From assembly GCA_022827835.1 (NCBI GenBank), contig JAJEIO010000017.1, positions 1-64,000 of the forward strand: a stretch of DNA of 64,000 bases, read 5' to 3'. Position 1 is the first letter of the stretch. Each line of letters starts with the position of its first letter. The notes under the pieces were generated by a model that searched no databases, was not told the DNA's origin, and was given only the letters and a program-made list of their open reading frames with translations. A program made the position numbers and the translations under genes. This document shows, piece after piece, positions 49,079-58,721 of this stretch. The stretch is from Candidatus Latescibacterota bacterium (lineage in GTDB: Bacteria > Latescibacterota > UBA2968 > UBA8231).

Positions 49079-50182
49079 ATGACTACGTATCGCGCCGCCG
49101 TTATCGGCTTGGGCCGCATGGGCAGCACGTTCGACGATGAAATGAGCGAAGGAGGTTCCATCTTCTTGCCCTATTGCCACGCTCCCTCGTACTGCGCTTC
49201 GCCCCATACGGAACTGGTGGCTGGAGCCGACCCGCACGACGAACAACGCGCCATTTTCGGCGACCGCTGGGGCTTGGAGCAAGACCATCTCTACAGCGAC
49301 TATCGCCAAATGCTGGAGCGAGAAAACCTCGACTTGGTCAGCGTTTGCACCACCGCTCGCATTCGCTCGCAGATCGTCGAGGACTGCGCCCGCGCTGGCG
49401 TCAAGGCCGTATGGGCGGAAAAGCCCATCGCTCTGACGTTGGCGGAAGCCGATGCCATGGTCGAAGCCTGCCGCCAACACGGCACGGCCCTAGCCATCAA
49501 CTGCGCCCGCCGTTGGAACCCGTTCTTCAGCCAGGCTCGCCGCCTTATCGACGAAGGCGAATTGGGGCAAATCCTCCAAGTGACCGGCTACGCCCAGTGC
49601 GGCTTGTCACACAATGGCAGCCACCTCATCGACGTTGTGCGCTACATGGCCGGGGGGCAGGTCCAGTGGGTTTTTGGCGAAATGGAATCGGATGCCGCGG
49701 CCGAGGGCGAGACCGACCCTCAGGGCAACGGCTATCTCGTCTTTGACAATGGGGTGCGCGCCTTTATCCGTGCTACTCCTACTGGGGTTGCGGCTTGGGA
49801 AATCGATGTCATTGGCACGGAGGGCCGCATCCGATCCATAGCCAATTGCACGCAAATGGAGTACATCCGCACGGCTCCGGGTGGGAATAGGGGACGCGGC
49901 GTGCCCGCGTACGTGCCCTTCCCCTATCCGACGCACATACAAGGCATGGGTTTGACCATTGTAGAGGATCTGATTCAGGCCATTGAGACGGGATCGGAGC
50001 CGCGCTGCTCGGGCGACGACGGCCGGGCCGCCCTTGAAGTGGCTATTGCCCTGCGCCAATCGCATCGCGACGGTTTTGCCCGCGTGGACTTGCCGCTAGC
50101 GGATCGCTCGTTGGGCATTCTCTCCTCGGAGATCTCCGAGGATCACACTCCGGCGCGAGTGCGGCGGTTGCAGGCTTCTTGA
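49079..50182 (+). CDS. Gfo/Idh/MocA-family oxidoreductase
   Basis: A 367-residue NAD(P)-dependent sugar dehydrogenase-like enzyme. Rossmann start AAVIGLGRMGSTFDDE, the catalytic-region EKP motif in VWAEKPIALTLAEADAMV, and the later HNGSHLIDVVRYMAGG with its catalytic His. GGAGGAG precedes the ATG. Last gene of the plus-strand catabolic run; likely oxidises a sugar, sugar acid or polyol from the imported substrate. Confidence 0.86.
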   Translation: MTTYRAAVIGLGRMGSTFDDEMSEGGSIFLPYCHAPSYCASPHTELVAGADPHDEQRAIFGDRWGLEQDHLYSDYRQMLERENLDLVSVCTTARIRSQIVEDCARAGVKAVWAEKPIALTLAEADAMVEACRQHGTALAINCARRWNPFFSQARRLIDEGELGQILQVTGYAQCGLSHNGSHLIDVVRYMAGGQVQWVFGEMESDAAAEGETDPQGNGYLVFDNGVRAFIRATPTGVAAWEIDVIGTEGRIRSIANCTQMEYIRTAPGGNRGRGVPAYVPFPYPTHIQGMGLTIVEDLIQAIETGSEPRCSGDDGRAALEVAIALRQSHRDGFARVDLPLADRSLGILSSEISEDHTPARVRRLQAS

Positions 50183-50185
50183 AGG

Positions 50186-51889
50186 TTATCCTTTGGACAC
50201 GGGCAGCACGAGCCGCGAAGGATGGGCTGACGAGTGATGCACGGCGTTGGTCGCCACGACTAGCTCGGGATCGGCTAGGTCGTTCTTGCCGGTGTTGTGA
50301 TTGCGGTCGTGGTTGGGGAAGTCGCTAGACGTGATCTCTAGGCGGATGCGGTGGCCCGGCTCAAAGCGGCAGGCAGTCGGCCCCATGCGGATGCGGAGTT
50401 CTACCACGTCTCCGGGTGTCAGCAGTTCTTCGATGTCGAGGGAGTTGCGGTGGCGGGCGCGCACCATGCCGTAGCACATCTCCGGCGCTGAGCCGCCGGG
50501 CGGGTGCTCATCTACTAGCCGCGCGAAGAAGTCCGTGTCCGGTGCCGACGAGCTGACGAAGAGCACGACTTCTGGATAACCGGCGATCTCTACGGCGTCA
50601 GTCAACGGCTCCGAGCGGTAGCAGAGGATGTCATCGCGTCCTTCTAGTCGGCGGCGGTCTGCTGGCCCTGTGAACCATTCCCGCGTCCACAGCGTTGGCA
50701 CGGGATTGTGGGGATCGTAGGAGAAGCGGTCGGCCTCGGCACTGGTGTGTCCGGCGTCGATTGACAGTCGGCCGGAACCGCCGAATTTGGCGTTGCCGTC
50801 GCTGCTCAACAGGTACTCACAGGGCGTCGCGTCTGTTGGCGGCCACGTGTCGGCCGAGCGCCATTGTCCCTGCTGTCCAGCCATCACAAAGTAGCGCACT
50901 GCTGGCTCGCGGTTGACGCCGTTGTCAATCCCCTTGAGCCAGTGGTCGAACCAGCGGATGATCAGGTCCGGCAGGTTGAGACCGGCCTGTGGCCCGAAGT
51001 CGAACCCGGCTACTATGCGGCTGCCGAGGCTCGGATGATTCCACGGGCCAGCGATGAGTTTCGTTTGCGACCGCGCCGTCTCGGTGCGACCGTGGCGCTG
51101 CATGAGCTGTAGGTGCTGCATTGAGCCGTTGCAGTGATCGTACCAGCCGCTGAAGTCGAGGTTTGGCACGGCTACTTCCTTGTGTACCTCGTCGAACTTC
51201 CAGGCTCGCCGGTTGGGGTGCTCAAGCCAGTCCTTGGCGTACTCCGCCAGTCCCGGTGGCAGGTGGCGGGTGAAGTCGAGCCACGGCAGGTAGCCGATCC
51301 AGTGACCCTCGCCGGCGATCTTGTCCCACTCCTGCCGCGCTTGCTCTGGCGTGTGCGGCGGCGGCAGTCCGTGGCGACGGCGCAGGTCGGGTGCCATGGA
51401 GGTGAGCCACCACTTGATGCGTCGCCCCGGCCGGAACCCGCCCGGCCAATCGACTTCGGTCAATTCCAGTGGGATGGTGTACGCGCACATGGCGACCAAG
51501 TGCGGGGGGCGCAGCTTGGCTAGCTGCCACTGCATCCAGGCGTTGTACGAAGCTCCGAGGGTGCCGACGTTGCCGTCGCACCAGGGCTGTGCCGCCAGCC
51601 ACTCCACGGAGTCGTAGCCGTCCTCAGCGTCGCCCGTGTGTTCTTCGGTGAACGGCACCCAGTCACCCTCGGAGCCGTAGCGGCCGCGCGAGTCCATGGA
51701 GACGACGGCGTACCCGGCGCGCACGTACCGCTCGAATCCAGACTTTGGGCGGTCGTACGGAGTGCGCAGCAGGATGCCGGGGAACCGGCCGTCGGCGTCG
51801 GGGCGGAACACGTGCGCCGCCATGCGCGCGCCGTCGCGCATGGGGACTTGGACGTCGGGCTGAGTAACAATTCCTAACGCACCACTCAT
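50186..51889 (-). CDS. CocE/NonD family hydrolase (X-Pro dipeptidyl-peptidase-like)
   Basis: A 567-residue serine hydrolase: alpha/beta-hydrolase core with VVSMDSRGRYGSEGDW, nucleophile motif GTLGASYNAWMQ (GxSxxA instead of GxSxxG), a later Asp region and His region (WNHPSL), and the C-terminal jelly-roll (about 320-560, GHRIRLEITSSDFPNHDRN). It may hydrolyse esters, amides or N-terminal X-Pro peptides. Start overlaps the stop of the MBL gene (ATGA), so they are coupled. Transcription converges on the oxidoreductase. Confidence 0.83.
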   Translation of the reverse strand: MSGALGIVTQPDVQVPMRDGARMAAHVFRPDADGRFPGILLRTPYDRPKSGFERYVRAGYAVVSMDSRGRYGSEGDWVPFTEEHTGDAEDGYDSVEWLAAQPWCDGNVGTLGASYNAWMQWQLAKLRPPHLVAMCAYTIPLELTEVDWPGGFRPGRRIKWWLTSMAPDLRRRHGLPPPHTPEQARQEWDKIAGEGHWIGYLPWLDFTRHLPPGLAEYAKDWLEHPNRRAWKFDEVHKEVAVPNLDFSGWYDHCNGSMQHLQLMQRHGRTETARSQTKLIAGPWNHPSLGSRIVAGFDFGPQAGLNLPDLIIRWFDHWLKGIDNGVNREPAVRYFVMAGQQGQWRSADTWPPTDATPCEYLLSSDGNAKFGGSGRLSIDAGHTSAEADRFSYDPHNPVPTLWTREWFTGPADRRRLEGRDDILCYRSEPLTDAVEIAGYPEVVLFVSSSAPDTDFFARLVDEHPPGGSAPEMCYGMVRARHRNSLDIEELLTPGDVVELRIRMGPTACRFEPGHRIRLEITSSDFPNHDRNHNTGKNDLADPELVVATNAVHHSSAHPSRLVLPVSKG

Positions 51890-52773
51890 CGCACTGGCTC
51901 CATATTAATGGTCCCGGTCGGCACCTCGAGCAGATCCTCGCCGAAAATTACCTGACCGTCGAATACCTCTCCCACCTCGTGCAGCACTCGCTCTCGTACG
52001 CCAGGCGTCTCCAACTGCTCGGTCAGGTGAACGAGGACCAACGTCTTCACGCCAGCGTCCCGCGCCGTGGCCGCGGCATCGAGATGACCGGAACAGCAAT
52101 GGGTCAGGCGCTCGTCGGTGACGGCACCGTTAATAAAGTGGCACATGTGCAGCAGCACATCCGCACCTTTTGCCAGCTCGGTGAGGCGGTCCACTGGAGC
52201 TGTGTCGCCGCCGAACGCGATGGTGCTGTCGGGCGTGGTCAGGCGGTAGGCTAGGCAGGTGAGCTGCGGCTGCACGTGTACCACCTCGGCCACATCGACT
52301 TGCCAGCCGCTAGTCTCGATCCGGTTTCCGTGCTCGACCTCTCGTATCTGCGGGTCGGGCCGCTTCCTCGGCATTGCGCCGCCGCGCGTCTCGTACACGA
52401 AGTGGCTGCCTGGGTGCAAGGTCCGGGCCGCCAAATCCGGGCCAAAGGCGCCGTTAGCGGCGAACAATTGGTGCGACATGTGCGCCGTCGGTGCCGGGCC
52501 GTACACCTGCAGTTCCGGGATTTGGCCGACGCCTTGGTCCCAGCGCGTCAGCACCAAGTAGGCGTAGTCAACGCAGTGGTCGTAGTGGAGGTGGGTGAGG
52601 AACAGGTGGTCGATTGCAGGCAGAGCGAGACCCGCTTCGAGCATGCGTCGCACCGACCCTGGACCGCAGTCGAAGACCAAGGTCTCGCCCTCCGTCTGGA
52701 CGAGGTAGCTAGAGCCGCCGCGATGCGCTAGTGGGGCGGGGGTGCCGGTGCAGAGGAGTTGGAGTCGCGTCAT
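51886..52773 (-). CDS. Metallo-beta-lactamase-fold hydrolase
   Basis: A 295-residue MBL-fold protein with the zinc motif LFLTHLHYDHCVDY and later ligands (LLHMCHFIN, SGHLDAA, VLVHL), close to RNase Z/arylsulfatase-type MBL proteins. Start codon ATG has no strong ribosome site. It forms a two-gene operon with the CocE hydrolase; joint detoxification or scavenging of an ester or lactone is a guess. Confidence 0.83.
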   Translation of the reverse strand: MTRLQLLCTGTPAPLAHRGGSSYLVQTEGETLVFDCGPGSVRRMLEAGLALPAIDHLFLTHLHYDHCVDYAYLVLTRWDQGVGQIPELQVYGPAPTAHMSHQLFAANGAFGPDLAARTLHPGSHFVYETRGGAMPRKRPDPQIREVEHGNRIETSGWQVDVAEVVHVQPQLTCLAYRLTTPDSTIAFGGDTAPVDRLTELAKGADVLLHMCHFINGAVTDERLTHCCSGHLDAAATARDAGVKTLVLVHLTEQLETPGVRERVLHEVGEVFDGQVIFGEDLLEVPTGTINMEPVR

Positions 52774-52997
52774 TACTTTTGTTCCATTTTAGGCCGCAAA
52801 AAGGGAGTACCGACCGAATCGGGCCCTCATTCGTCGTTGTAATTACTATAAATAAAATACTGATTGTCTCTGTTTTTGTCAAGGGGTAAAGATTCGTAAG
52901 TCATTTATAAATAAATACTTATTGACAATTCGTCAAGTCTCCTTATCTTATTACATCCGTCCGATCTTACGCGACTTCAAACTTCTTGGAGTGGTGA
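52774..52997. other. AT-rich intergenic region between divergent genes
   Basis: 224 bases, strongly AT-rich compared with the GC-rich surroundings, especially 52836-52960 (runs such as TCATTTATAAATAAATACTTATTG). It probably holds the promoter of the AT-rich ABC exporter. TAAATAAAATACT and TAAATAAATACTTATTG form a loose direct repeat. No coding or RNA gene is supported. Confidence 0.5.
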
Positions 52998-54827
52998 ATG
53001 ATACGCTCGCTAATAGATGGTTTTAAAAAAGTAAGTACAACTATAAAAATTACCATTGATATATTAAAATACATATTCTCGTTAGAGAGATTGTCTGTCA
53101 CTGCACTTTTTTTTCTTTGTACGCTAGAGGCTACCCTTCCTTTTTTATCCTTATGGTTAGCTAAATATGTTGTTGATGTCCTTACTGCGCCCGAACAAGC
53201 TACGGATCCTAACACATTCTTAAATTTCCTCATAGGATTTGTAGTAATTGGCATATTGGCTCAGGTCTGTGCGACTTTTGGCCAGACTCTTCGTGAAAGG
53301 ATTGGGCAAAAGATCGAATCGCACAGTGAGGTATCTCTGCTAAAAAAGGTTAATTCTTTTAGCGAGATCACCGTTTTTGAAAATCCAGAGTTTTATAATC
53401 ATCTGAGGAACGCTACTGAAGGTTCCGGTCGGCGATTTGTAGGAGTAATCGATATCATGGTCTTAGCTACTCGATCTCTATTAATGCTCGGGGGATCAGT
53501 AGCTATTCTTGGTAGCGTCCACTGGAGTTTAGGTGTTATTGTATTAGTTGGAATGTTACCGCATTCGCTTGTCACATTCTGGATTAATGGATTTAAAGCT
53601 CAGGTATTTCGCGCCCAGGCCCATGATACTCGTGAACAGAGATACTATGCTAGTGTTTTGACATCACAAGAAACGGCAAAAGAGGTACGTGCATTTCATC
53701 TAGGCTCTTTCTTTCTCGACAAATATCAAGAGGCGTTTTCGCGAGTCTATGATCGCTCTCAACGCTTCCGTCGGCGTGCGCTAAAAGTAGGCACGGTCTC
53801 TGGTGTTTTCTCTGGAGCTGTAAGTGCTGGTGTTTTCTCATGGATAGCCCTTCAGGCTTATAATGGCTTTTTAACCGTAGGAGATGCAGTACTATATATT
53901 GGTTTGCTACCTCAAGCTATGCGAACCTTGAGTCTCATATTCGGCCAACTTGCTAGTTTGCATTTCGTCTCATTGCACGTTAAGTACTTCTTTGACTTTC
54001 TTAAACTAGAATTACCACACAATGCGAACGAGATAGCTGAGAATTTTCAATCTAAGGGCATAGTCACTGGCTATGAGTTTAGAAATGTAAGTTTCAAATA
54101 TCCTGGAGTGGATCGGCCAGCGATCGAGAATGTCAGCTTCACCATTGAACCTGGTGAAAAAGTCGCTGTAGTAGGACGCAATGGAGCTGGTAAGTCTACC
54201 TTGGTTAAACTCATGCTTCGTCTATACCAGCCCGACGCCGGAGTAATTCTATTAGATGGGATTCCATTGAAAGATTACGCTAGCGAAGATCTGAGGAAGA
54301 AAACTTCAGTGGTGTTCCAAGATTTTGCCAAATTTTACTTAAGTATAAGAGATAATATAGCTTTAGGAGATTTATCTAAAGATCAAAATGATTGGATAGA
54401 AAACGCAGCAAAAAAAGCCCAAGTCGATGATTTCGCGAATGAACTTCCTCAAGGATACAATACTCTATTGGGCAAGCATTTTGATGGTGGAGTTGAATTA
54501 TCTGGAGGGCAATGGCAACGAATCTCTCTTGCCCGAGCATTTGCACGAGATGCAGATTTAATCGTTTTGGATGAGCCTTCTTCCGCCTTGGATCCGATCG
54601 CCGAATCTCGTCTATATGAACGATTTCGGGATCTTACGAATGACAAATCGGCTCTCTTTATTACCCATCGGTTGGGTAGTGTTCGGATTGCAGATAAAAT
54701 AATAGTTCTCAATGATGGAAAAATAGCCGGAGTGGGTTCGCATAATGAACTTATGGCTGCCGAAGGTGATTATGCGGTACTATTTCGTACTCAGGCAAAA
54801 AATTATGCTGACGGAATTTTTGAATAG
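52998..54827 (+). CDS. ABC exporter, fused TM-ATPase (ABCB/MsbA type)
   Basis: A 609-residue half-transporter: about six TM helices (residues 20-320) then an ATPase with Walker A VGRNGAGKSTLV, Q-loop VVFQDFAKF, signature ELSGGQWQRISLA, Walker B DLIVLDEPSSALD and H-loop FITHRLGS. GGAG lies 6 bases before the ATG. Base composition is much more AT-rich than all neighbours, and third positions favour A/T, so recent transfer is likely. No peptidase C39 domain and no adjacent substrate gene; the cargo (lipid, peptide, drug) is unknown. Confidence 0.86.
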   Translation: MIRSLIDGFKKVSTTIKITIDILKYIFSLERLSVTALFFLCTLEATLPFLSLWLAKYVVDVLTAPEQATDPNTFLNFLIGFVVIGILAQVCATFGQTLRERIGQKIESHSEVSLLKKVNSFSEITVFENPEFYNHLRNATEGSGRRFVGVIDIMVLATRSLLMLGGSVAILGSVHWSLGVIVLVGMLPHSLVTFWINGFKAQVFRAQAHDTREQRYYASVLTSQETAKEVRAFHLGSFFLDKYQEAFSRVYDRSQRFRRRALKVGTVSGVFSGAVSAGVFSWIALQAYNGFLTVGDAVLYIGLLPQAMRTLSLIFGQLASLHFVSLHVKYFFDFLKLELPHNANEIAENFQSKGIVTGYEFRNVSFKYPGVDRPAIENVSFTIEPGEKVAVVGRNGAGKSTLVKLMLRLYQPDAGVILLDGIPLKDYASEDLRKKTSVVFQDFAKFYLSIRDNIALGDLSKDQNDWIENAAKKAQVDDFANELPQGYNTLLGKHFDGGVELSGGQWQRISLARAFARDADLIVLDEPSSALDPIAESRLYERFRDLTNDKSALFITHRLGSVRIADKIIVLNDGKIAGVGSHNELMAAEGDYAVLFRTQAKNYADGIFE

Positions 54828-54925
54828 GCCGTTGTTTGAACCCCAACAGCGTCATCTGAACCCGTAAATGTAGCGGGCGTTACCTTTCTCTCTCCTGAGG
54901 TGTCGTAATAGTAGAGAGTAGAGCG

Positions 54926-56281
54926 ATGGAAAGCCCATCTACAGATGCCCAGCTAGTCGCCGCCACACTGTCTGGCAGTCTTGCTGCATTCGAGGCCCTG
55001 GTTTTACGCCATCAGGATCGCCTCTATCTGCAGGCGCTGAGGTACATGCGCGCCAAGGAGGAGGCACAGGATGCTCTTCAGGACGCATTCTTGAAGGCGT
55101 TCAACCAGCTTGAGAATCTGAAGGAGCATTCTCGATTCCCATCTTGGATGAGCCAGATACTTCGCAATATCTGCCTCAACCGGTTGAGGGACAATCGCCG
55201 CCGTCAAGCCATGTCGGTTGTCGAGGTGACGTATCCCGGAGAGCATCCAGAGCAGCCCGTTATCCGCAATGCAGCGTTCAAGGAACTGCTTTCAAGGCTT
55301 CCTGCGAAAAGTGCCCAAGCGTTTATACTGCATTATCTGGAAGGGTATTCGATTCAGGATGTGGCTCTTCAGGTACGAATAACCCCTTCAGGTGTGAAAC
55401 AGCGGCTATACAGGGCGCGCAGGCAACTTCAGGAGGAGGTCACTCTCATGGCAAAGGACGACAGGAACAAGCACGATCTACCCGAAGGATTCGCAGCGCA
55501 GACCATTGTCCGACTTTTGCAACAGGGCAAGAGGGATCGCTTGTACATGAGGATGGATGACGCGCGCTCCCGCTTCAGGGAAGTACTGGAGATGTCCCCG
55601 GACCATCCTGAAGCCTTGATGGAACTCGGACGGACCTATGACCCAATCAAGGGCCCATCCGAGGAAGAGACGGCAACCCTTCAACGAGCCGCCAAAGCGG
55701 CCCCAGATTCCATAGAAGTCGCGCTCGAGCTTACCGCTAGGTGGGCGAGTGACCAGGAAAAGCAAGCCCCAGCAATCGAGAAATGCCTAGCGCTGTGCAG
55801 TCTTCGGCTTGCGAAGGCCCCCGACGACCTAGTTGCCCTCACGGCCCAAGCGCAGATGTTTTTGTGGAAAGGTGACTTTGAAGCGATGGAGGAGGTTGCC
55901 CGCCATGCGGTCACCTTGGCCCCAAAAAACCAGCAGTGCCTGAATTATCTTGCTTTGTCACTCGCCCGGCAGACCCGGTGGGATGAGGCCTATCCGGTGT
56001 ATGAGACGGTATATGAACTAGACAGAAAGACCGTATGGGCCTACGTTGCACTTCGGCAAATGGGGTCGTGCTTGGCATTCCACCGAGGTGATTGGGACCG
56101 GGCCGTGGGCATGCAGGAGAAGGTGTGGAACCTTACCGGGAGACCAAACGAGGCTAGCAATCTCATCTACTTCTATGGACAGGCTGGGTTGGTAGAAAAG
56201 GCAAAAGCGCTGTTCGAGAAAGTCAAAGATCACCGCCATCCAGCGAGGGTTTACGAGATCGTTGGGGAAGTCAAGAACTAA
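54926..56281 (+). CDS. ECF sigma factor with C-terminal TPR region
   Basis: A 451-residue protein. Sigma region 2 at about 18-90 (AKEEAQDALQDAFLKAFNQL) and region 4 at about 118-172 (LPAKSAQAFILHYLEGYSIQDVA then SGVKQRLYRARRQL). After a linker, residues about 200-440 form helical TPR-like repeats (ARSRFREVLEMSPDHPEALMELGRTY, AQAQMFLWKGDFEAMEEVARHA). Sigma-TPR proteins occur in ECF groups without classical anti-sigma factors, the extension replacing that control; this is established for similar architectures and inferred here. A weak match to the sigma-linked element (TACCTTT, then CCTGAG) lies at 54881. Confidence 0.87.
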   Translation: MESPSTDAQLVAATLSGSLAAFEALVLRHQDRLYLQALRYMRAKEEAQDALQDAFLKAFNQLENLKEHSRFPSWMSQILRNICLNRLRDNRRRQAMSVVEVTYPGEHPEQPVIRNAAFKELLSRLPAKSAQAFILHYLEGYSIQDVALQVRITPSGVKQRLYRARRQLQEEVTLMAKDDRNKHDLPEGFAAQTIVRLLQQGKRDRLYMRMDDARSRFREVLEMSPDHPEALMELGRTYDPIKGPSEEETATLQRAAKAAPDSIEVALELTARWASDQEKQAPAIEKCLALCSLRLAKAPDDLVALTAQAQMFLWKGDFEAMEEVARHAVTLAPKNQQCLNYLALSLARQTRWDEAYPVYETVYELDRKTVWAYVALRQMGSCLAFHRGDWDRAVGMQEKVWNLTGRPNEASNLIYFYGQAGLVEKAKALFEKVKDHRHPARVYEIVGEVKN

Positions 56282-56300
56282 GCTGCGACTGCGAAAACTT

Positions 56301-56340
56301 CGGATACCTTTTTCTTCTAAAAGCAACTATAAGAGTGATC
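56301..56340 (+). promoter_or_regulatory. Promoter-like element shared by ECF sigma loci (copy 2)
   Basis: Starts CGGATACCTTT and continues to AAGCAACTATAAGAGTGATC, matching 3114-3154 at about 35 of 41 positions. It begins 20 bases after the sigma-TPR stop and about 200 bases before the DUF5916-like gene. Just beyond it, TTGCTCGTCG also recurs inside the first sigma gene (near 3216), so this may be the promoter and eroded start of a third sigma gene, or a promoter now serving the downstream gene. Confidence 0.48.
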
Positions 56341-56535
56341 ACGACTTGCCGATTGCTCGTCGCTAGGCCGATCCACCAAGGAAATATTTGCCACTGTTAA
56401 ACGCCCCCTCTTCCGTTGTAAGTCTGGGGAAGGCACAAATCCCTAGTGCGTACTCTGGCGGCAGATGGATTCTGCAGTTTGCCTGCTATGAACGGACAGC
56501 CCCTCGGCAATCTTGGTCCAATTGAGAGGAGATAC

Positions 56536-58665
56536 ATGAGCACGGCATATCCGACCCGGCGCATCTACATACACCTATGGCTACTCTGGATGATAGGGGC
56601 TGCGCTCGTCGTCGCGCCGTCTGCACCAGCCCACGAAAAGCCCAGTGAAAAGGAAGTGTGGGCCTTCAGGACTAGCCTCCGGCCAACCATAGATGGTGTC
56701 CTAGACGACGAGGACTGGAAGCGGGCTACGCCGGCGACGGGATTCATATTGATCGAACCCGAAGAAGGCGTCTCTGCGACCAACCAAACCTTTATACACG
56801 TACTCTACGACGCCGATTATCTGTACATCGGTCTCAATATGATGGATGCGGAGCCCGGCAATATAAAAGGACGCATCATGCAGCGGGACGGCACGTTTTC
56901 CCCGTTAGACCTCGTCGGTCTCGTCTTAGACACCTATCACGACCACCAGAATGCCTACGGATTCTATATAAACGCCTACGGCGTCCAGAACGATTTTCGC
57001 GTTGAAAACGACGGATCCGGCGGCTGGGGCGGAATCGATCAGAGTTGGGACGGCATCTGGCAAGCTGAAACCCATATCCACGACCAAGGCTGGAGTGCCG
57101 AGATCGCCATCCCATTCAAGACGCTGCGGTTTCCCGAATTGGCCCAGCATACGTGGGGCATAAACGTCCAGCGCATTGAGCGGACCTATACGGAGAATAG
57201 TAACTGGGCGTTTATATCAAGAGACGACCGGTATCTCCTGAAAGTGTCCAAGGCCGGCCACCTGCATGGACTCGAAAACATAAAGCCGGGACTTCACCTA
57301 GAGGTACTGCCTTATACAACCGGAGGCTACGGCAATGTGGGGAGTCGGGCCACAGAAGGCTGGTCCAGCGATTTTGGGCTCGATTTGAAATACAGTATCG
57401 CCTCCAACCTCACCTTGGACACCACCTTCAACCCGGATTTCGCCCACATAGAAGCCGATGAGAATCAGATAAACCTGACGAGGTTTGAACTCTTCCTGGA
57501 GGAGAAAAGGCCCTTCTTTCTCGAAGGCCAACAGCTCTTTACGGCGATGGACCTCTTTTACAGTCGTCGCATTAGCGATCCGGATGCTGGCGCTAAAATA
57601 ACGGGGAAGATCGGCAAGAACAGCCTCGGTATGATCGCAGCGCGGAACCGCCCAGCGGACGGGGAGGGCGATCATCCGCATTTCGGCGTCCTGCGCCTCA
57701 AGCGCGATGTAGGGGTCAATTCTTCTATTGGTGCCTTGGCAGTCGGGAAAGATGGGCCGTTAGGGCAACAGGCGGTGGGCAGCGATCTCGTCTTGAGCTT
57801 GAACGACAACGATAAGCTCTTCCTCAATTCGGCCATGAGTTTTGGTGCAGACACGGACCAAGACAACAAAATGTACAGTGGTCGCTTTAGGCACAATTCC
57901 GATCGCTTCCCCTACGGAGTTTGGGGATCTTGGATCGATCCGGGGTTCAACGTGGATCAAATCGGCTTCATCCCCCACGACGACGACGTTGGCGAGCGGG
58001 AGTTCGGCCTCTATGGCAGCTATGGTTGGCGTCCCGATTTCCTCGGCATTAGAAATATCTATTTGGGGCAGGATCTCGTCGCTGAGCGGCGGACCAACGA
58101 AGAGGGGTGGGAATGGGCATGGAACAACATTGATCTGTACGTCCGGCGGCTGGATGACTCGCGGGCGTGGTTTAGCCACGAAAATTGGCAATTGCGGTGG
58201 CATCAAAAAAAATACAACGGCGACTCCTTCAACGCCGGTTTTGACACTGGCAATGGGCGCAAGTACCGGCTCCGCCTCAACGGTCAACTGCGGGACCAGT
58301 ACGACTTTGCAGACGAATACCTCGGCGACATCCGCCGCGTATCTGGGTCGCTACGGTTCGACTTATGGGAGGGGTTCTTTCTTGACTCTAGTACGGAATC
58401 GGTCTGGGAGTATTTTCCCTCCGGCGAGCTGGACGAGGTGAAGCGCACCATGCTGGTGAGGACGACGTACTTTTTGCACCGGGACCTGTTCATCCGCAGC
58501 TTTTTCCAGCGCAGCTTCCACCGGGACACCGTCGATCTCAACCTGCTTTTTAGCTACACCTTCGGCCCGAACAACAGTCGATTCTATATCGCCTATAACG
58601 AGCATCGAGCCGACACCACGGAGCGAATACTGCTGACGAAATTGAGCTATAGGTTTAATTTCTGA
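56536..58665 (+). CDS. DUF5916-like outer-membrane protein with CBM9-like domain
   Basis: A 709-residue secreted protein. Signal peptide IHLWLLWMIGAALVVAPSAPAHE, CBM9-like beta-sandwich (about 40-220, PTIDGVLDDEDWKRAT, YDADYLYIGLNMMD, WSAEIAIPFKTLRF), then a DUF5916-type barrel (NLTLDTTFNPDFAHIEADENQINLTRFELFLEEKRPFFLEG) ending in the outer-membrane-like LSYRFNF. The family is common in Bacteroidetes-like lineages, and the barrel suggests glycan or other ligand handling at the outer membrane. AGGAG lies 5 bases before the ATG at 56536; an upstream in-frame start lacks a ribosome site. Confidence 0.82.
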   Translation: MSTAYPTRRIYIHLWLLWMIGAALVVAPSAPAHEKPSEKEVWAFRTSLRPTIDGVLDDEDWKRATPATGFILIEPEEGVSATNQTFIHVLYDADYLYIGLNMMDAEPGNIKGRIMQRDGTFSPLDLVGLVLDTYHDHQNAYGFYINAYGVQNDFRVENDGSGGWGGIDQSWDGIWQAETHIHDQGWSAEIAIPFKTLRFPELAQHTWGINVQRIERTYTENSNWAFISRDDRYLLKVSKAGHLHGLENIKPGLHLEVLPYTTGGYGNVGSRATEGWSSDFGLDLKYSIASNLTLDTTFNPDFAHIEADENQINLTRFELFLEEKRPFFLEGQQLFTAMDLFYSRRISDPDAGAKITGKIGKNSLGMIAARNRPADGEGDHPHFGVLRLKRDVGVNSSIGALAVGKDGPLGQQAVGSDLVLSLNDNDKLFLNSAMSFGADTDQDNKMYSGRFRHNSDRFPYGVWGSWIDPGFNVDQIGFIPHDDDVGEREFGLYGSYGWRPDFLGIRNIYLGQDLVAERRTNEEGWEWAWNNIDLYVRRLDDSRAWFSHENWQLRWHQKKYNGDSFNAGFDTGNGRKYRLRLNGQLRDQYDFADEYLGDIRRVSGSLRFDLWEGFFLDSSTESVWEYFPSGELDEVKRTMLVRTTYFLHRDLFIRSFFQRSFHRDTVDLNLLFSYTFGPNNSRFYIAYNEHRADTTERILLTKLSYRFNF

Positions 58666-58700
58666 GCCGGGCTCGTCCTCCCCAAGCGCTATGCGTCGGT

Positions 58701-58721
58701 GAGGACGAGATCCTCGTCTCG
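58701..58721 (+). terminator. Weak hairpin after the DUF5916-like gene
   Basis: GGACGAG-ATC-CTCGTCT forms a 6-7 base-pair stem 36 bases after the stop codon. There is no T-run, so it is at best a weak terminator or an mRNA-end stabilising hairpin. Confidence 0.35.

Noticed and set aside
58701..58721. Strong intrinsic terminator
   Set aside because: Stem is only 6-7 base pairs and lacks the T-run, so it was kept only as a weak hairpin.
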